From positions 1,860,001 through 1,924,000 of the forward strand of contig NZ_CP068439.1 in NCBI RefSeq assembly GCF_016757735.1: a DNA stretch of 64,000 nt. Reading direction: 5' to 3'. A model generated the notes under the pieces. That model saw only the letters and a list, made by a program, of their open reading frames with translations, had not been told where the DNA came from and made no database searches. Below, piece by piece: positions 19,651-30,171 of the stretch (position 1 is the stretch's first letter; every line of letters begins with the position of its first letter). Source of the stretch: Aequorivita iocasae (GTDB lineage: Bacteria > Bacteroidota > Bacteroidia > Flavobacteriales > Flavobacteriaceae). The position numbers were made by a program, and so were the translations under genes.

Positions 19651-20643
19651 ATGGCAGTATTTAGTTTTCAGAAGCCTGATAAAGTTATAATGGTAAATTC
19701 TACCGATTTCGAAGGGAAATTTGAATTTCGTCCTTTGGAACCGGGTTACGGACTTACCGTTGGTAACGCATTAAGACGCGTATTACTTTCCTCATTGGAA
19801 GGATTCGCCATTACTTCGGTTCGTATCGAAGGCGTGGATCACGAATTTTCAACCATTGCAGGAGTCGTTGAAGATGTTACCGAAATTATTTTGAACCTTA
19901 AACAAGTTCGTTTCAAAAGACAGATTGACGAAATAGATAACGAAACCGTTACTATTTCAGTATCTGGAAACGAGCAGTTGAAAGCGGGTGATTTCCAAAA
20001 ATTCATTTCAGGATTCCAAGTATTGAACCCAGAATTGGTTCTTTGCAATATGGACAAAAAAGTGAATCTTAATTTCGAAATCACTATCGAAAAAGGTCGC
20101 GGCTATGTTCCTGCTGAAGAGAACAAAAAAGCAAACGCTCCTTTGGGAACCATCTTTACGGATTCTATCTACACTCCAATAAAAAACGTGAAGTACAGCA
20201 TTGAAAACTTCCGTGTAGAGCAAAAGACTGATTACGAAAAATTGGTTTTTGAAATCGTTACAGACGGATCAATCCACCCAAAAGATGCTTTGACCGAAGC
20301 TGCAAAAACCCTGATCCATCACTTTATGCTGTTCAGCGATGAGCGCATTACCTTGGAGGCAGATGAAATTGCACAAACTGAAACTTATGATGAAGAATCT
20401 CTTCACATGCGCCAGTTGCTTAAAACAAAATTAGTAGATATGGATCTTTCGGTTCGTGCGCTAAACTGTTTGAAAGCTGCTGAAGTTGATACCTTGGGCG
20501 ACCTAGTATCTTATAACAAAAATGACTTGATGAAGTTCCGTAACTTCGGTAAAAAATCGCTTACTGAGCTTGAAGAGCTTGTAAACGTAAAAGGACTAAA
20601 TTTCGGGATGGATCTTGCAAAATATAAATTAGATAAAGACTAG
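19651..20643 (+). CDS. rpoA: RNA polymerase alpha subunit
   Basis: A 330-residue alpha subunit. The N-terminal dimerisation domain (about 1-230) has [20 protein letters not shown]; the C-terminal domain (about 250-320) has [20 protein letters not shown] and [13 protein letters not shown]. The arginine of [10 protein letters not shown] corresponds to the DNA- and activator-contact residue R265 of E. coli. The upstream gap (94 nt) has only a weak 6-bp stem (19586-19615). Confidence 0.99.
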   Translation: MAVFSFQKPDKVIMVNSTDFEGKFEFRPLEPGYGLTVGNALRRVLLSSLEGFAITSVRIEGVDHEFSTIAGVVEDVTEIILNLKQVRFKRQIDEIDNETVTISVSGNEQLKAGDFQKFISGFQVLNPELVLCNMDKKVNLNFEITIEKGRGYVPAEENKKANAPLGTIFTDSIYTPIKNVKYSIENFRVEQKTDYEKLVFEIVTDGSIHPKDALTEAAKTLIHHFMLFSDERITLEADEIAQTETYDEESLHMRQLLKTKLVDMDLSVRALNCLKAAEVDTLGDLVSYNKNDLMKFRNFGKKSLTELEELVNVKGLNFGMDLAKYKLDKD

Positions 20644-20645
20644 TT

Positions 20646-20728
20646 GATTAACGATTTCAGATTTATGATTTCAGATTGCTGAAGTTTTAAATCTGAAATC
20701 AACAATCAGCAATCGACAATCGTTAATC
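20646..20728. repeat. Heptad-phased inverted repeat array between rpoA and rplQ
   Basis: Five 7-nt units of form GATTNNN run from 20646 to 20680. After 6 nt come six 7-nt units of form NNNAATC (20687-20728), so the right array is the reverse complement type of the left. The outer arms pair over at least 11 bp (GATTAACGATT with AATCGTTAATC, allowing for register) and an inner GATTTCAGATT pairs with AATCTGAAATC. It begins 2 nt after the rpoA stop. Confidence 0.8.
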
Positions 20729-20762
20729 ATTAACCCATCATAATTTGCTCTCCGAAGAACGG

Positions 20763-20777
20763 ATCTTGTAGCAAGAT
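20763..20777 (+). promoter_or_regulatory. Small hairpin before rplQ
   Basis: ATCTTG and CAAGAT form a perfect 6-bp stem around a TAG loop, 18 nt before the rplQ ATG. It may belong to a larger leader fold, since CATCAT (about 20736) can pair with ATGATG just after it. Role unknown. Confidence 0.35.
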
Positions 20778-20795
20778 GATGATAACAAAAACGTC

Positions 20796-21293
20796 ATGAG
20801 ACACGGAAAAAAAATAAATCACTTAGGTAGAAAAACTGCCCACAGACATTCAATGTTGGCCAATATGGCTTGCTCACTTGTAGAGCACAAACGTATCAAC
20901 ACTACTGTTGCAAAAGCAAAAGCGTTGAAGCAGTTTGTTGAGCCATTGGTAACAAAGTCTAAGGAAGACACCACGCACAACCGTCGTTTGGTTTTTGCAA
21001 AATTGCGTCAAAAAGAAGCAGTTGCAGAACTTTTCAGAACTGTTGCGCCAAAAGTTGGTGACCGTCCGGGAGGTTACACCCGAATTATTAAATTGGGTAA
21101 CCGTCTAGGTGATAACGCTGATATGGCAATGATAGAGCTTGTGGATTTCAACGAAATTTATAATGCTGGCAAAGCTACTAAGAAGAAATCTACACGTAGA
21201 AGTCGCCGTGGAAGCGGTTCTTCAGCTGCTGCTCCTGCTGCAAAAGCCGCTCCAGCAAAAGCCGAGAAAGAAGCTAAAAAAGAAGAGGAGTAA
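20796..21293 (+). CDS. rplQ: 50S ribosomal protein L17 with Lys/Ala-rich tail
   Basis: A 165-residue L17. The first ~120 residues are canonical ([40 protein letters not shown]). About 45 further residues form a low-complexity Lys, Ala, Ser and Glu tail absent from E. coli L17 (127 residues) but common in Bacteroidota. Last gene of the cluster, closed by a strong terminator. Confidence 0.98.
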   Translation: MRHGKKINHLGRKTAHRHSMLANMACSLVEHKRINTTVAKAKALKQFVEPLVTKSKEDTTHNRRLVFAKLRQKEAVAELFRTVAPKVGDRPGGYTRIIKLGNRLGDNADMAMIELVDFNEIYNAGKATKKKSTRRSRRGSGSSAAAPAAKAAPAKAEKEAKKEEE

Positions 21294-21317
21294 ATGAATT
21301 CCAATTCGATAAATAAC

Positions 21318-21352
21318 AAAGGGATAAGCGTTTTCGTTTATCCCTTTTTTTT
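21318..21352 (+). terminator. Terminator of the ribosomal cluster
   Basis: A 13-bp stem (AAAGGGATAAGCG with CGTTTATCCCTTT, one G-U pair) with a TTTT loop and a following T run, 25 nt after rplQ. It is a strong intrinsic terminator and the only one after the rpsJ-rplC hairpin. Confidence 0.9.
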
Positions 21353-21356
21353 ATAC

Positions 21357-21364
21357 TATTTTTG
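21357..21364 (+). promoter_or_regulatory. carA promoter -7 box TATTTTTG
   Basis: A perfect TAnnTTTG box directly behind the rplQ terminator. The predicted start is near 21368, giving a leader of about 54 nt before carA. No TTTG lies at the 19-nt spacing. Confidence 0.65.
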
Positions 21365-21421
21365 CAAAGATTTTGCGAAATGGGAAAATATTAAAACAAT
21401 AGAATCCACAAAAACAATAGC

Positions 21422-22543
21422 ATGAAATACCAAACACGAAAAAAAGCACTCATTTTATTGGCCGACGGAACTATTTTCTACGGAAAAGCAGTTGGCGGCA
21501 AAGAAGGCTCCGCCTTTGGTGAAGTTTGTTTTAATACCGGAATGACCGGTTACCAAGAAATTTTTACGGATCCTTCTTACTATGGGCAAATTATGGTTGC
21601 CACCAATGCCCACATCGGGAATTACGGCACCAACAAAGAGGAAGTGGAATCTGAAGGAATAAAAATAGCAGGTTTGGTGGTTCGCAATTTCAGTTACCAT
21701 TATTCCCGTTCCGCGGCAGATGATTCCTTGGAAGAATTTTTAAACAGAAATAATTTGCTGGCCATAAGTGATGTGGACACCCGCGCTTTGGTAAGCTACA
21801 TTCGCGACAATGGCGCAATGAACGCCGTGATTTCAACAGAAGTTGATAATATTGAAGGTCTCAAAAAGCAGTTAGCAGCCGTACCCGATATGAACGGACT
21901 GGAACTCGCTTCAAAAGTTTCTACAAAAGGGCCTTATTTCTTCGGAGATGAAAACGCTAAATACAAAGTGTCTGCTTTGGACCTCGGAATAAAGAAAAAT
22001 ATTCTTCGTAATCTAGCCGAAAGAGATTGTTATGTGAAAGTGTTTCCCTACAGTGCTTCTTTTTCAGAAATGGAAGCTTTCAACCCCGATGGTTACTTTA
22101 TTTCCAATGGGCCAGGTGATCCGGAGCCACTACACAGCGCCATAGAAGTTGTAAAGACAATTTTGGATAAGAAATTACCCATGTTCGGTATTTGTTTGGG
22201 GCATCAGGTTTTAGCCTTGGCCAATGGTATTTCAACCTATAAAATGCACCATGGCCATCGCGGAATCAACCATCCAGTGATGAATCACGTTACTGGAAAG
22301 GGTGAGATTACTTCTCAAAACCATGGTTTCGCAATCAATAGGGAAGAAGCTGAGGCAAACCCAAATATTGAAATTACACACGAACATTTGAACGACCATA
22401 CGGCGGCGGGAATACGTTTAAAAAATAAACCTGCTTTTTCAGTGCAGTACCATCCCGAAGCAAGTCCGGGACCGCACGATGCTTCGTATCTTTTTGATCA
22501 ATTCATCGAGAGCATTGAAACGCATAAATTTGAAACAGCATAA
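21422..22543 (+). CDS. carA: Carbamoyl-phosphate synthase small (glutaminase) subunit
   Basis: A 373-residue subunit that releases ammonia from glutamine for carbamoyl phosphate used in pyrimidine and arginine synthesis. The N-terminal CPSase small domain shows FNTGMTGYQEIFTDPSYYGQ. The class I amidotransferase triad is complete: Cys258 in FGICLGHQ, and His344 and Glu346 in YHPEASPGPHD. carB is not adjacent (eno follows), so the large subunit must be encoded elsewhere. A strong terminator follows. Confidence 0.97.
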   Translation: MKYQTRKKALILLADGTIFYGKAVGGKEGSAFGEVCFNTGMTGYQEIFTDPSYYGQIMVATNAHIGNYGTNKEEVESEGIKIAGLVVRNFSYHYSRSAADDSLEEFLNRNNLLAISDVDTRALVSYIRDNGAMNAVISTEVDNIEGLKKQLAAVPDMNGLELASKVSTKGPYFFGDENAKYKVSALDLGIKKNILRNLAERDCYVKVFPYSASFSEMEAFNPDGYFISNGPGDPEPLHSAIEVVKTILDKKLPMFGICLGHQVLALANGISTYKMHHGHRGINHPVMNHVTGKGEITSQNHGFAINREEAEANPNIEITHEHLNDHTAAGIRLKNKPAFSVQYHPEASPGPHDASYLFDQFIESIETHKFETA

Positions 22544-22551
22544 AATTTTCC

Positions 22552-22587
22552 AGACCCCAAAGGTTTTAAAACTTTTGGGGTCTTTTA
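22552..22587 (+). terminator. Terminator between carA and eno
   Basis: A 16-bp stem (22552-22567 with 22568-22583, one G-U pair, core AGACCCCAAA/TTTGGGGTCT) ending in a T run. No -7 box is visible in the 35 nt between it and eno, so some readthrough may supply eno. Confidence 0.85.
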
Positions 22588-22613
22588 AAAAAATATTAAA
22601 CAATAACTATTAA

Positions 22614-23909
<1,296 letters not shown>

Positions 23910-23927
23910 CTTTTAATAGTTTGTTTG

Positions 23928-23956
23928 AAAACCTCGCTAATGGCGGGGTTTTTTAA
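23928..23956 (+). terminator. Terminator after eno
   Basis: AAAACCTCGC (23928-23937) pairs with GCGGGGTTTT (23943-23952), one G-U pair, loop TAATG, followed by T residues. Confidence 0.85.
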
Positions 23957-24086
23957 TTTTCAAAAATCCACTAAGCATCGATGATTTAAGGATTTTTTAA
24001 CCTAAGATTACTTCGAAATGTTAAAAAAATAGCTTTAGATTTTGTAATTTAGCATTTCTGAATAAATAAAAAACACACAATATTTT

Positions 24087-25373
24087 ATGGCAAAGATGGC
24101 GACCCTCGAAATAGATGGAAAAAAATACGAGTTCCCCATTGTGGAAGGGACTGAAAATGAATTAGGAATAGATATAAAAAGTCTTCGTAGCGATACCAAT
24201 GGGGTTGTTACTTTAGACCCTGGGTATAAGAATACAGGCTCTTGTGAGAGTGCCATAACCTTTCTGGATGGTGAAAAGGGAATTCTCCGCTATAGGGGAT
24301 ATTCCATTGAGGAACTTGCTGAAAAAGCTCGCTTTTTGGAAGTTTGCTATCTTCTTATTTTTGGGGAGTTGCCCACAGAGGAACAACTTGAAAAATTCCA
24401 TAATGATATAAAAGCACAATCGCACGTTGATGAAGATGTTAAAAAAATATTGGATGGCTTTCCAAAATCTGCCCATCCTATGGGCGTGCTTTCATCATTA
24501 ACTTCTGCTTTGGTTGCATTCAATCCATCATCGGTAAATGTAGATAGTGAGGAAGATATGTATAAAGCCATAGTGAAAATCTTGGCAAAATTCCCCGTAC
24601 TAACTGCGTGGACTTACAGAAAACGGTTGGGTTTACCGCTTGATTATGGGGATGACTCGTTACGCTATGTGGATAATTTTGTAAAAATGATGTTCAAAAA
24701 GCCAAGTGGGGAATACACATCAAAGCCTACTGTGGTTGATGCATTAAACAAACTATTGATTCTACATGCAGACCACGAACAGAATTGTTCTACCTCAACG
24801 GTACGTATTGTAGGTTCATCGCACGCAGGTCTTTTTGTTTCTATTTCTGCAGGTATCGCGGCACTGTGGGGGCCACTTCACGGAGGTGCTAACCAAGCAG
24901 TTATTGAAATGCTGGAAGCTATTAAGGAAGATGGTGGCGATACCAAGAAATTTATGGCAAAAGCAAAAGATAAGGAGGATCCGTTTCGTCTTATGGGCTT
25001 TGGCCACAGAGTGTATAAAAACTTTGACCCCCGTGCAAAAATCATCAAAAAAGCTGCCGATGATGTTCTAGAAGATTTAGGAATTGAAGATCCCGTTCTG
25101 GACATTGCAAAGGCTCTTGAAAAAGAAGCGCTGGAAGATCCATATTTTGTGGAAAGAAAATTATATCCTAACGTAGATTTCTATTCGGGTATCATTTACC
25201 GTGCCTTGGGTATTCCGGTAGAGATGTTCACTCCTATGTTTGCCCTTGGGCGTCTTCCGGGCTGGATAGCGCAGTGGAGAGAGATGAGGCTACAAAAAGA
25301 GCCGATTGGCCGTCCAAGACAAATTTATGTGGGTGCTAACCTTCGTTCCTTTGTACCTATCGAAAAAAGATAA
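24087..25373 (+). CDS. gltA: Citrate synthase
   Basis: A 428-residue type II citrate synthase condensing oxaloacetate with acetyl-CoA. RYRGYSIEELAEKA, the first catalytic His in ALWGPLHGGANQAV, the second in MGFGHRVYKNFDPRA and the Asp in VDFYSGIIYRALGIP are present. Length fits the Gram-negative hexameric type. The upstream 130 nt have no exact TAnnTTTG; TAGATTTTG near 24032 has one extra base. Confidence 0.97.
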   Translation: MAKMATLEIDGKKYEFPIVEGTENELGIDIKSLRSDTNGVVTLDPGYKNTGSCESAITFLDGEKGILRYRGYSIEELAEKARFLEVCYLLIFGELPTEEQLEKFHNDIKAQSHVDEDVKKILDGFPKSAHPMGVLSSLTSALVAFNPSSVNVDSEEDMYKAIVKILAKFPVLTAWTYRKRLGLPLDYGDDSLRYVDNFVKMMFKKPSGEYTSKPTVVDALNKLLILHADHEQNCSTSTVRIVGSSHAGLFVSISAGIAALWGPLHGGANQAVIEMLEAIKEDGGDTKKFMAKAKDKEDPFRLMGFGHRVYKNFDPRAKIIKKAADDVLEDLGIEDPVLDIAKALEKEALEDPYFVERKLYPNVDFYSGIIYRALGIPVEMFTPMFALGRLPGWIAQWREMRLQKEPIGRPRQIYVGANLRSFVPIEKR

Positions 25374-25394
25374 ATACTTATTTTTAATACTTTT

Positions 25395-25424
25395 AAAAGC
25401 ACTTCCGAATCGGGGTGCTTTTTC
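25395..25424 (+). terminator. Terminator after gltA
   Basis: AAAAGCAC (25395-25402) pairs with GTGCTTTT (25415-25422), extended inward by G-U pairs, followed by T and C. The next promoter box starts at once behind it. Confidence 0.8.
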
Positions 25425-25432
25425 TATATTTG
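25425..25432 (+). promoter_or_regulatory. Promoter -7 box TATATTTG abutting a start codon
   Basis: A perfect TAnnTTTG box ends 4 nt before the ATG at 25437. With the usual distance the transcript would start at about 25436, giving a leaderless or one-base-leader mRNA. Confidence 0.65.
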
Positions 25433-25436
25433 CGAT

Positions 25437-26351
25437 ATGATCAATTTAAACATTAACGACGAAACTTCAAGACTACGTGTTGTGGTGCTGGGTCGCGCCG
25501 ACAGCAATGGACCCGTTCCCAAGTTGGAAAATGCCTACGATCCCAAATCGGCAGAGCATATTAAGGCTGGTACTTATCCTAAGGATGAAGATATGGTAAA
25601 GGAAATGGAGGCCGTGGCCGAAGTTTTTAAAAAGTATGATGTAAAAGTGTACAGGCCACAATCCATTAAGGATTATAACCAAATTTTCTCGCGTGATATA
25701 GCCTTTGTAATTGAAGACAAATTTATCATCGCAAATATTTTGGAAGATCGTTCCATGGAAATTGAAGCCATAGAGCACGTAATCAATCAGATTGACCCTT
25801 CAAAAATTATTGAATTTCCAGAAAATGCCCATATAGAAGGAGGTGATGTTATGCCTTGGGGCGATTATATTTTTGTAGGCGCCTATTATGGTGAGGACTA
25901 TCCAAATTTTATAACTGCACGTACCAATCTGAACGCTGTAAAACACCTACAAAAATTGTTTCCACATAAGAAGGTAAAATCTTTCAACCTCAAAAAAAGC
26001 AATACTGTCGCAGATGAAAATGCATTGCATTTAGATTGCTGTTTTCAGCCGTTAGGTAAGGGCAAGGCCATTATACACAAGGAAGGGTTTTTGATTGAAG
26101 AGGAGTATAATTGGCTTATAGATTTCTTCGGAAAGGAAAACTGCTTCCACATTACAAAACGCGAAATGTACGATATGAACAGCAATGTATTCTCAATTTC
26201 GCCTGATGTGGTCATTTCAGAGAAAAACTTCACGAGATTGAATAACTGGCTGCGTGAGCAAGGTTTTACGGTAGAAGAAGTTCCTTACGCTGAAATATCA
26301 AAACAGGAAGGTTTGTTGCGTTGCACTACCATGCCATTAGTGCGTGATTAA
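25437..26351 (+). CDS. DDAH-like amidinohydrolase/amidinotransferase family protein
   Basis: A 304-residue protein of the guanidine-modifying (pentein) superfamily. The catalytic set is visible: acidic residues in EGGDV (E134, D137), His198 in LHLDC and the nucleophile Cys296 in LLRCTTMP near the C-terminus. Known members hydrolyse methylated arginine or arginine, or transfer amidino groups; the layout is closest to dimethylarginine dimethylaminohydrolase-like proteins, but the substrate is uncertain. The start MINLNIN is supported by the following RLRVVVLGRADSNG core. It may feed citrulline or ornithine pools. Confidence 0.85.
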   Translation: MINLNINDETSRLRVVVLGRADSNGPVPKLENAYDPKSAEHIKAGTYPKDEDMVKEMEAVAEVFKKYDVKVYRPQSIKDYNQIFSRDIAFVIEDKFIIANILEDRSMEIEAIEHVINQIDPSKIIEFPENAHIEGGDVMPWGDYIFVGAYYGEDYPNFITARTNLNAVKHLQKLFPHKKVKSFNLKKSNTVADENALHLDCCFQPLGKGKAIIHKEGFLIEEEYNWLIDFFGKENCFHITKREMYDMNSNVFSISPDVVISEKNFTRLNNWLREQGFTVEEVPYAEISKQEGLLRCTTMPLVRD

Positions 26352-26433
26352 CTCAAAACCTAATTATTAAGGATTTGCATTTTTGGATTGTAATAGTGTA
26401 CAATTTGTAAGGGTTTGTAACTAATTGTTATTC

Positions 26434-26447
26434 GCGTTAAATAACGC
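26434..26447. repeat. Short inverted repeat upstream of the DPP IV gene
   Basis: GCGTTA and TAACGC separated by AA, about 80 nt before the DPP IV start. It could be an operator or a weak hairpin at the end of the preceding gene; no protein can be assigned. Confidence 0.3.
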
Positions 26448-26498
26448 TTCAAGGGCTTATTTAACAAAAAAACCTTACGCTCTTTCACAAAAAATTAG

Positions 26499-26506
26499 TA
26501 AACTTG
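26499..26506 (+). promoter_or_regulatory. Possible -7 box TAAACTTG
   Basis: Seven of eight positions match TAnnTTTG, 21 nt before the TTG start of the DPP IV gene. No -33 box at 19 nt. Confidence 0.35.
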
Positions 26507-26527
26507 GCGTAACAAAATTTTAACACT

Positions 26528-28708
26528 TTGAAAAGATTCAATTCCCTTCCCTTTTTATTGCTGTTTCTAACAGCTTTTTCCACCCTTATAGCCCAACAAA
26601 AAAACATAAGCCTTGAAGAAATTTGGGGTGGAGCTTTTAAAACCCAAGGTCTAGACGCATTAAATTCCATGAACAACGGAAAAGAATATGCGGTGCTCAA
26701 TTATGACCGACAGAACAAAGCTTCTACCGTTGATGTTTATGACTACAAAAGTGGCCAGAAAGTACGAACCCTATTGAATAGTGCAGATTTAAAAGGCATC
26801 AATTACGTAATTTCTTATGAGTTCAGCAAGGACGAGTCAAAGATTCTATTTACTACAGAGCTGCAGCAAATATATCGTCGTTCCTCCTTGGGAACTTATT
26901 ACGTGTACGATATTGCTTCAAAACAGTTCAGTTTGGTTTCCACACATAAAATTCAAGAGCCTACCTTTAGCAATGATGGTAGTAAGGTAGCTTACGGATA
27001 TCAAAACAATCTGTATATAAAGGATTTGAAATCTGGAGAAACTAAACAGATTACCACAGACGGTAAAAAGAACAGTATTATAAATGGGATTACCGATTGG
27101 GTTTATGAGGAAGAATTCGCGTTTGTGCGGGCATTTGAATGGAGCAAGGACGGCGATAGGCTAGCTTACATTAAATTTGATGAAACCGAGGTGCCACAGT
27201 TCAATATGGATCTTTACGGCAACGAACTCTACCCTTCTGCAGACACCTTCAAATATCCAAAAGCTGGAGAGGCAAACTCCAAGGTTTCATTGCATTTATA
27301 TGATCTTGGTAGTGAAAAAACTTCTGAAATAAACCTTTCAAAATACAATAGCTATTATATTCCACGGTTACTTTGGACGCAAGACAACAACCTTTTGAGT
27401 GTGCAGCTTACCAATCGTCATCAAAATGAAATAGATTTGGTTTTTGTGGATGCTTCAAACAATACGTCAAAATTAATTTTAGCAGAAAAAGATGACGCAT
27501 ACGTTGACGTTACCGACAACCTTACCTTTTTAAACAACAACAGTTTTTTCTGGACCAGTGAACGGGATGGTTGGAACCACATTTACCAATACGATAAAAA
27601 TGGAAAGCTGCTAAATCAGGTAACTCAAGGGCCTTGGGAAGTGACGGCTTATTACGGTTTTGATCAAAATACGGGCCGTGTTTACTATCAAAGTACCGAG
27701 AACGGAAGCATCAATCGTGATGTGTACTCCATACTTCCTTCCGGTAAAAATAAAGTACGCTTAACACAACAAACAGGAACCAACGATGCCGACTTCAGTG
27801 CAGATTATACCTATTTTATAAATACATTTTCAGACGCAACAACACCTTTTGTTTTCACGCTTCGGGAAGCTAAAACTGGCAAACTGCTTCGTGAAATAAA
27901 AAATAATAATGATTTAAAAAATCGTCTGGCTTCTTATAAAATTTCACCTAAACAGTATTCAACTATAAACATTAATGGTGAAGATCTAAATATGTATATG
28001 ATAAAACCATTGGATTTTGATGAAAGCAAACAATACCCATTGTTTTTGTATCAATATTCAGGTCCCGGCTCACAGAATGTTTCCAATAGTTGGATGTCCT
28101 CTAACGATTATTGGCATGAAATGCTTGCCAATGAATATGGAATTATCATAGCCTGCGTGGACGGTCGCGGAACTGGCTTTAAAGGAAGAGATTTCAAAAA
28201 AATGACCCAAAAGGAATTGGGCAAATATGAAGTTGAAGACCAAACGGCTGTTGCCAAAAAATTGAGCGAGCTGCCCTATATTGATGCTTCGCGAACAGGT
28301 ATTTGGGGCTGGAGTTACGGTGGATTTATGTCTTCAAATTGTCTTTTCCAGGCACCCGATACGTTTGAAATGGCCGTCGCCGTGGCGCCAGTGACCAGTT
28401 GGAGATTTTATGACAGTATCTATACAGAGCGCTATATGCAAACCCCGCAGGAAAATGCTTCTGGCTATGATAATAACTCCCCCCTTTCACACGTAGATAA
28501 GCTGAAAGGAAAGTTTTTATTAGTACACGGAAGTGCCGATGATAACGTACACGTACAAAATACAATGCGTTTAATAGAAGCTTTGGTGCAAGCCAATAAG
28601 CAGTTTGACTGGAGAATCTATCCAGATAAAAACCATGGAATTTATGGTGGAAATACCCGCTTGCATCTTTATACTTTAATGACCAATTATATCAAAAACA
28701 ATTTATAA
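26528..28708 (+). CDS. S9 family dipeptidyl peptidase IV-like protease
   Basis: A 726-residue exported protein, start codon TTG, with signal peptide MKRFNSLPFLLLFLTAFSTL... cleaved near LIAQ. A beta-propeller (about 40-480) contains VYEEEFAF, the double-Glu region that binds the free amino end in DPP IV. The C-terminal hydrolase has Ser596 in GWSYGG, an Asp at 671 or 672 in GSADDNVH and His703 in KNHGIYGG. It probably removes X-Pro dipeptides in the periplasm. Two peptide transporter genes follow 28 nt later, suggesting joint use. Confidence 0.92.
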   Translation: MKRFNSLPFLLLFLTAFSTLIAQQKNISLEEIWGGAFKTQGLDALNSMNNGKEYAVLNYDRQNKASTVDVYDYKSGQKVRTLLNSADLKGINYVISYEFSKDESKILFTTELQQIYRRSSLGTYYVYDIASKQFSLVSTHKIQEPTFSNDGSKVAYGYQNNLYIKDLKSGETKQITTDGKKNSIINGITDWVYEEEFAFVRAFEWSKDGDRLAYIKFDETEVPQFNMDLYGNELYPSADTFKYPKAGEANSKVSLHLYDLGSEKTSEINLSKYNSYYIPRLLWTQDNNLLSVQLTNRHQNEIDLVFVDASNNTSKLILAEKDDAYVDVTDNLTFLNNNSFFWTSERDGWNHIYQYDKNGKLLNQVTQGPWEVTAYYGFDQNTGRVYYQSTENGSINRDVYSILPSGKNKVRLTQQTGTNDADFSADYTYFINTFSDATTPFVFTLREAKTGKLLREIKNNNDLKNRLASYKISPKQYSTININGEDLNMYMIKPLDFDESKQYPLFLYQYSGPGSQNVSNSWMSSNDYWHEMLANEYGIIIACVDGRGTGFKGRDFKKMTQKELGKYEVEDQTAVAKKLSELPYIDASRTGIWGWSYGGFMSSNCLFQAPDTFEMAVAVAPVTSWRFYDSIYTERYMQTPQENASGYDNNSPLSHVDKLKGKFLLVHGSADDNVHVQNTMRLIEALVQANKQFDWRIYPDKNHGIYGGNTRLHLYTLMTNYIKNNL

Positions 28709-28736
28709 AAATCAACACTAACTAATAATTAATCTT

Positions 28737-30140
28737 ATGTCAGAAGCACTTCAATATCAAAAGCAAAAAGAACTATTTGGACACCCAGTAGGTCTTTATA
28801 TTTTGTTCTTTACCGAAATGTGGGAACGTTTCTCCTATTATGGAATGCGGGCCATTTTGGTACTTTATTTGGTTGCAGAAGCTACCAGTGATAATCCAGG
28901 ATTAGGGTGGACAAATGCCGAAGCGCTTTCATTATACGGAACTTACACCATGCTTGTTTACGTTGCTTCCATTCCAGGAGGATGGATTGCCGATAAATTT
29001 ATGGGCCAGAAGCAATCCGTACTTGTAGGTGGTATTCTTTTGGTGGCAGGGCATGGTATTCTTTCAATAGAAGAAATGTGGGCCTTTTACACCGGACTTG
29101 GATTGATTATAGCGGGTGTAGGTATGCTAAAGCCAAATATTTCAACTATGGTTGGTGGTCTGTATAAAACTGGAGACATTAGAAGAGATAAGGGCTTTAC
29201 AATCTTTTATATTGGTATTAATATAGGTGCTTTCTTATCCAGTTTAATTGTAGGATATGTTGGGGAAGTTTATGGATGGCACTACGGTTTTGGTCTAGCG
29301 GCGATAGGTATGGCTTTAGGACTTATTCAATATTTGGTAGGGCAGAAGCATTTGAAGTACGTAGGTAACAACACCAACAAATCTATCGATCCCGAAGAAA
29401 AAGCAGCTATGAAGAGACCGCTTTCTAAAGTTGAAAAAGATAGAATGATAGTTCTTTTCATTTCTTTTATATTGGTTATAGTATTTTGGGGAGCTTTTGA
29501 ACAAGCGGGAGGTTTGATGAATATTTACGCATCTGAAAAAACTGATCGTATGTTAATGGGTTGGGAAGTGCCAGCATCTTGGTTTCAGTCCCTTAACGCC
29601 ATGTTTATAATTATTTTGGGAACTTCCGTAGCTGCCTATTGGGCGCATAGAAAATTGAAAGGAAAAGTTTCCACCTCACTTTTTAAAATGTGTATTGGTT
29701 TGATAATAATGGGGACGGGTTTTTTCTTCATGACCGCTGCAGCCGCACAGTTTAACAGTGATGGCGCATCAGCTATGTACTGGTTAGTATTGGCTTATCT
29801 GTTCCATACCGTGGGAGAATTATGTCTATCGCCAGTTGCGCTTTCTTATATTACAAAATTAGCTCCTTTGAAATATGCTTCCTTGATGATGGGAGTATAT
29901 TTTGCGATGACTGGTTTTGGAAATAAGGTTGCTGGACTTTTGGGAGAATCTGCTTCTGATTTAGGTGAATACACTGTGTTTACGGGAATTGCGGTATTCT
30001 GTGTTGCCTTTGGATTATTAGTTTTATTGATAAGAAAGAAACTTGAAAAACTTACGCACGGCGCTGAGGATAATGAGCGTGAACTTCACGACAACGAGCC
30101 TTTTGAACTTGCAGATCCAGAAATCAACAAGACAAACTAA
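28737..30140 (+). CDS. POT-family proton/di-tripeptide transporter
   Basis: A 467-residue MFS protein of the PTR2/POT family. The proton-coupling ExxERF motif is E27-M-W-E30-R31-F32, and the second signature TIFYIGINIGAFLSSL is present. About 12-14 membrane helices are expected. It lies 28 nt after the DPP IV-like gene and 31 nt before a second POT gene, so the three are probably cotranscribed and import peptides made by the protease. Confidence 0.93.
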   Translation: MSEALQYQKQKELFGHPVGLYILFFTEMWERFSYYGMRAILVLYLVAEATSDNPGLGWTNAEALSLYGTYTMLVYVASIPGGWIADKFMGQKQSVLVGGILLVAGHGILSIEEMWAFYTGLGLIIAGVGMLKPNISTMVGGLYKTGDIRRDKGFTIFYIGINIGAFLSSLIVGYVGEVYGWHYGFGLAAIGMALGLIQYLVGQKHLKYVGNNTNKSIDPEEKAAMKRPLSKVEKDRMIVLFISFILVIVFWGAFEQAGGLMNIYASEKTDRMLMGWEVPASWFQSLNAMFIIILGTSVAAYWAHRKLKGKVSTSLFKMCIGLIIMGTGFFFMTAAAAQFNSDGASAMYWLVLAYLFHTVGELCLSPVALSYITKLAPLKYASLMMGVYFAMTGFGNKVAGLLGESASDLGEYTVFTGIAVFCVAFGLLVLLIRKKLEKLTHGAEDNERELHDNEPFELADPEINKTN

Positions 30141-30171
30141 TTTTTCAGCAACATAACCAAAACATTTACCG

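Noticed and set aside
24032-24040. TAGATTTTG as the gltA -7 box
   Set aside because: It has three bases between TA and TTTG where two are expected; not listed as a promoter.
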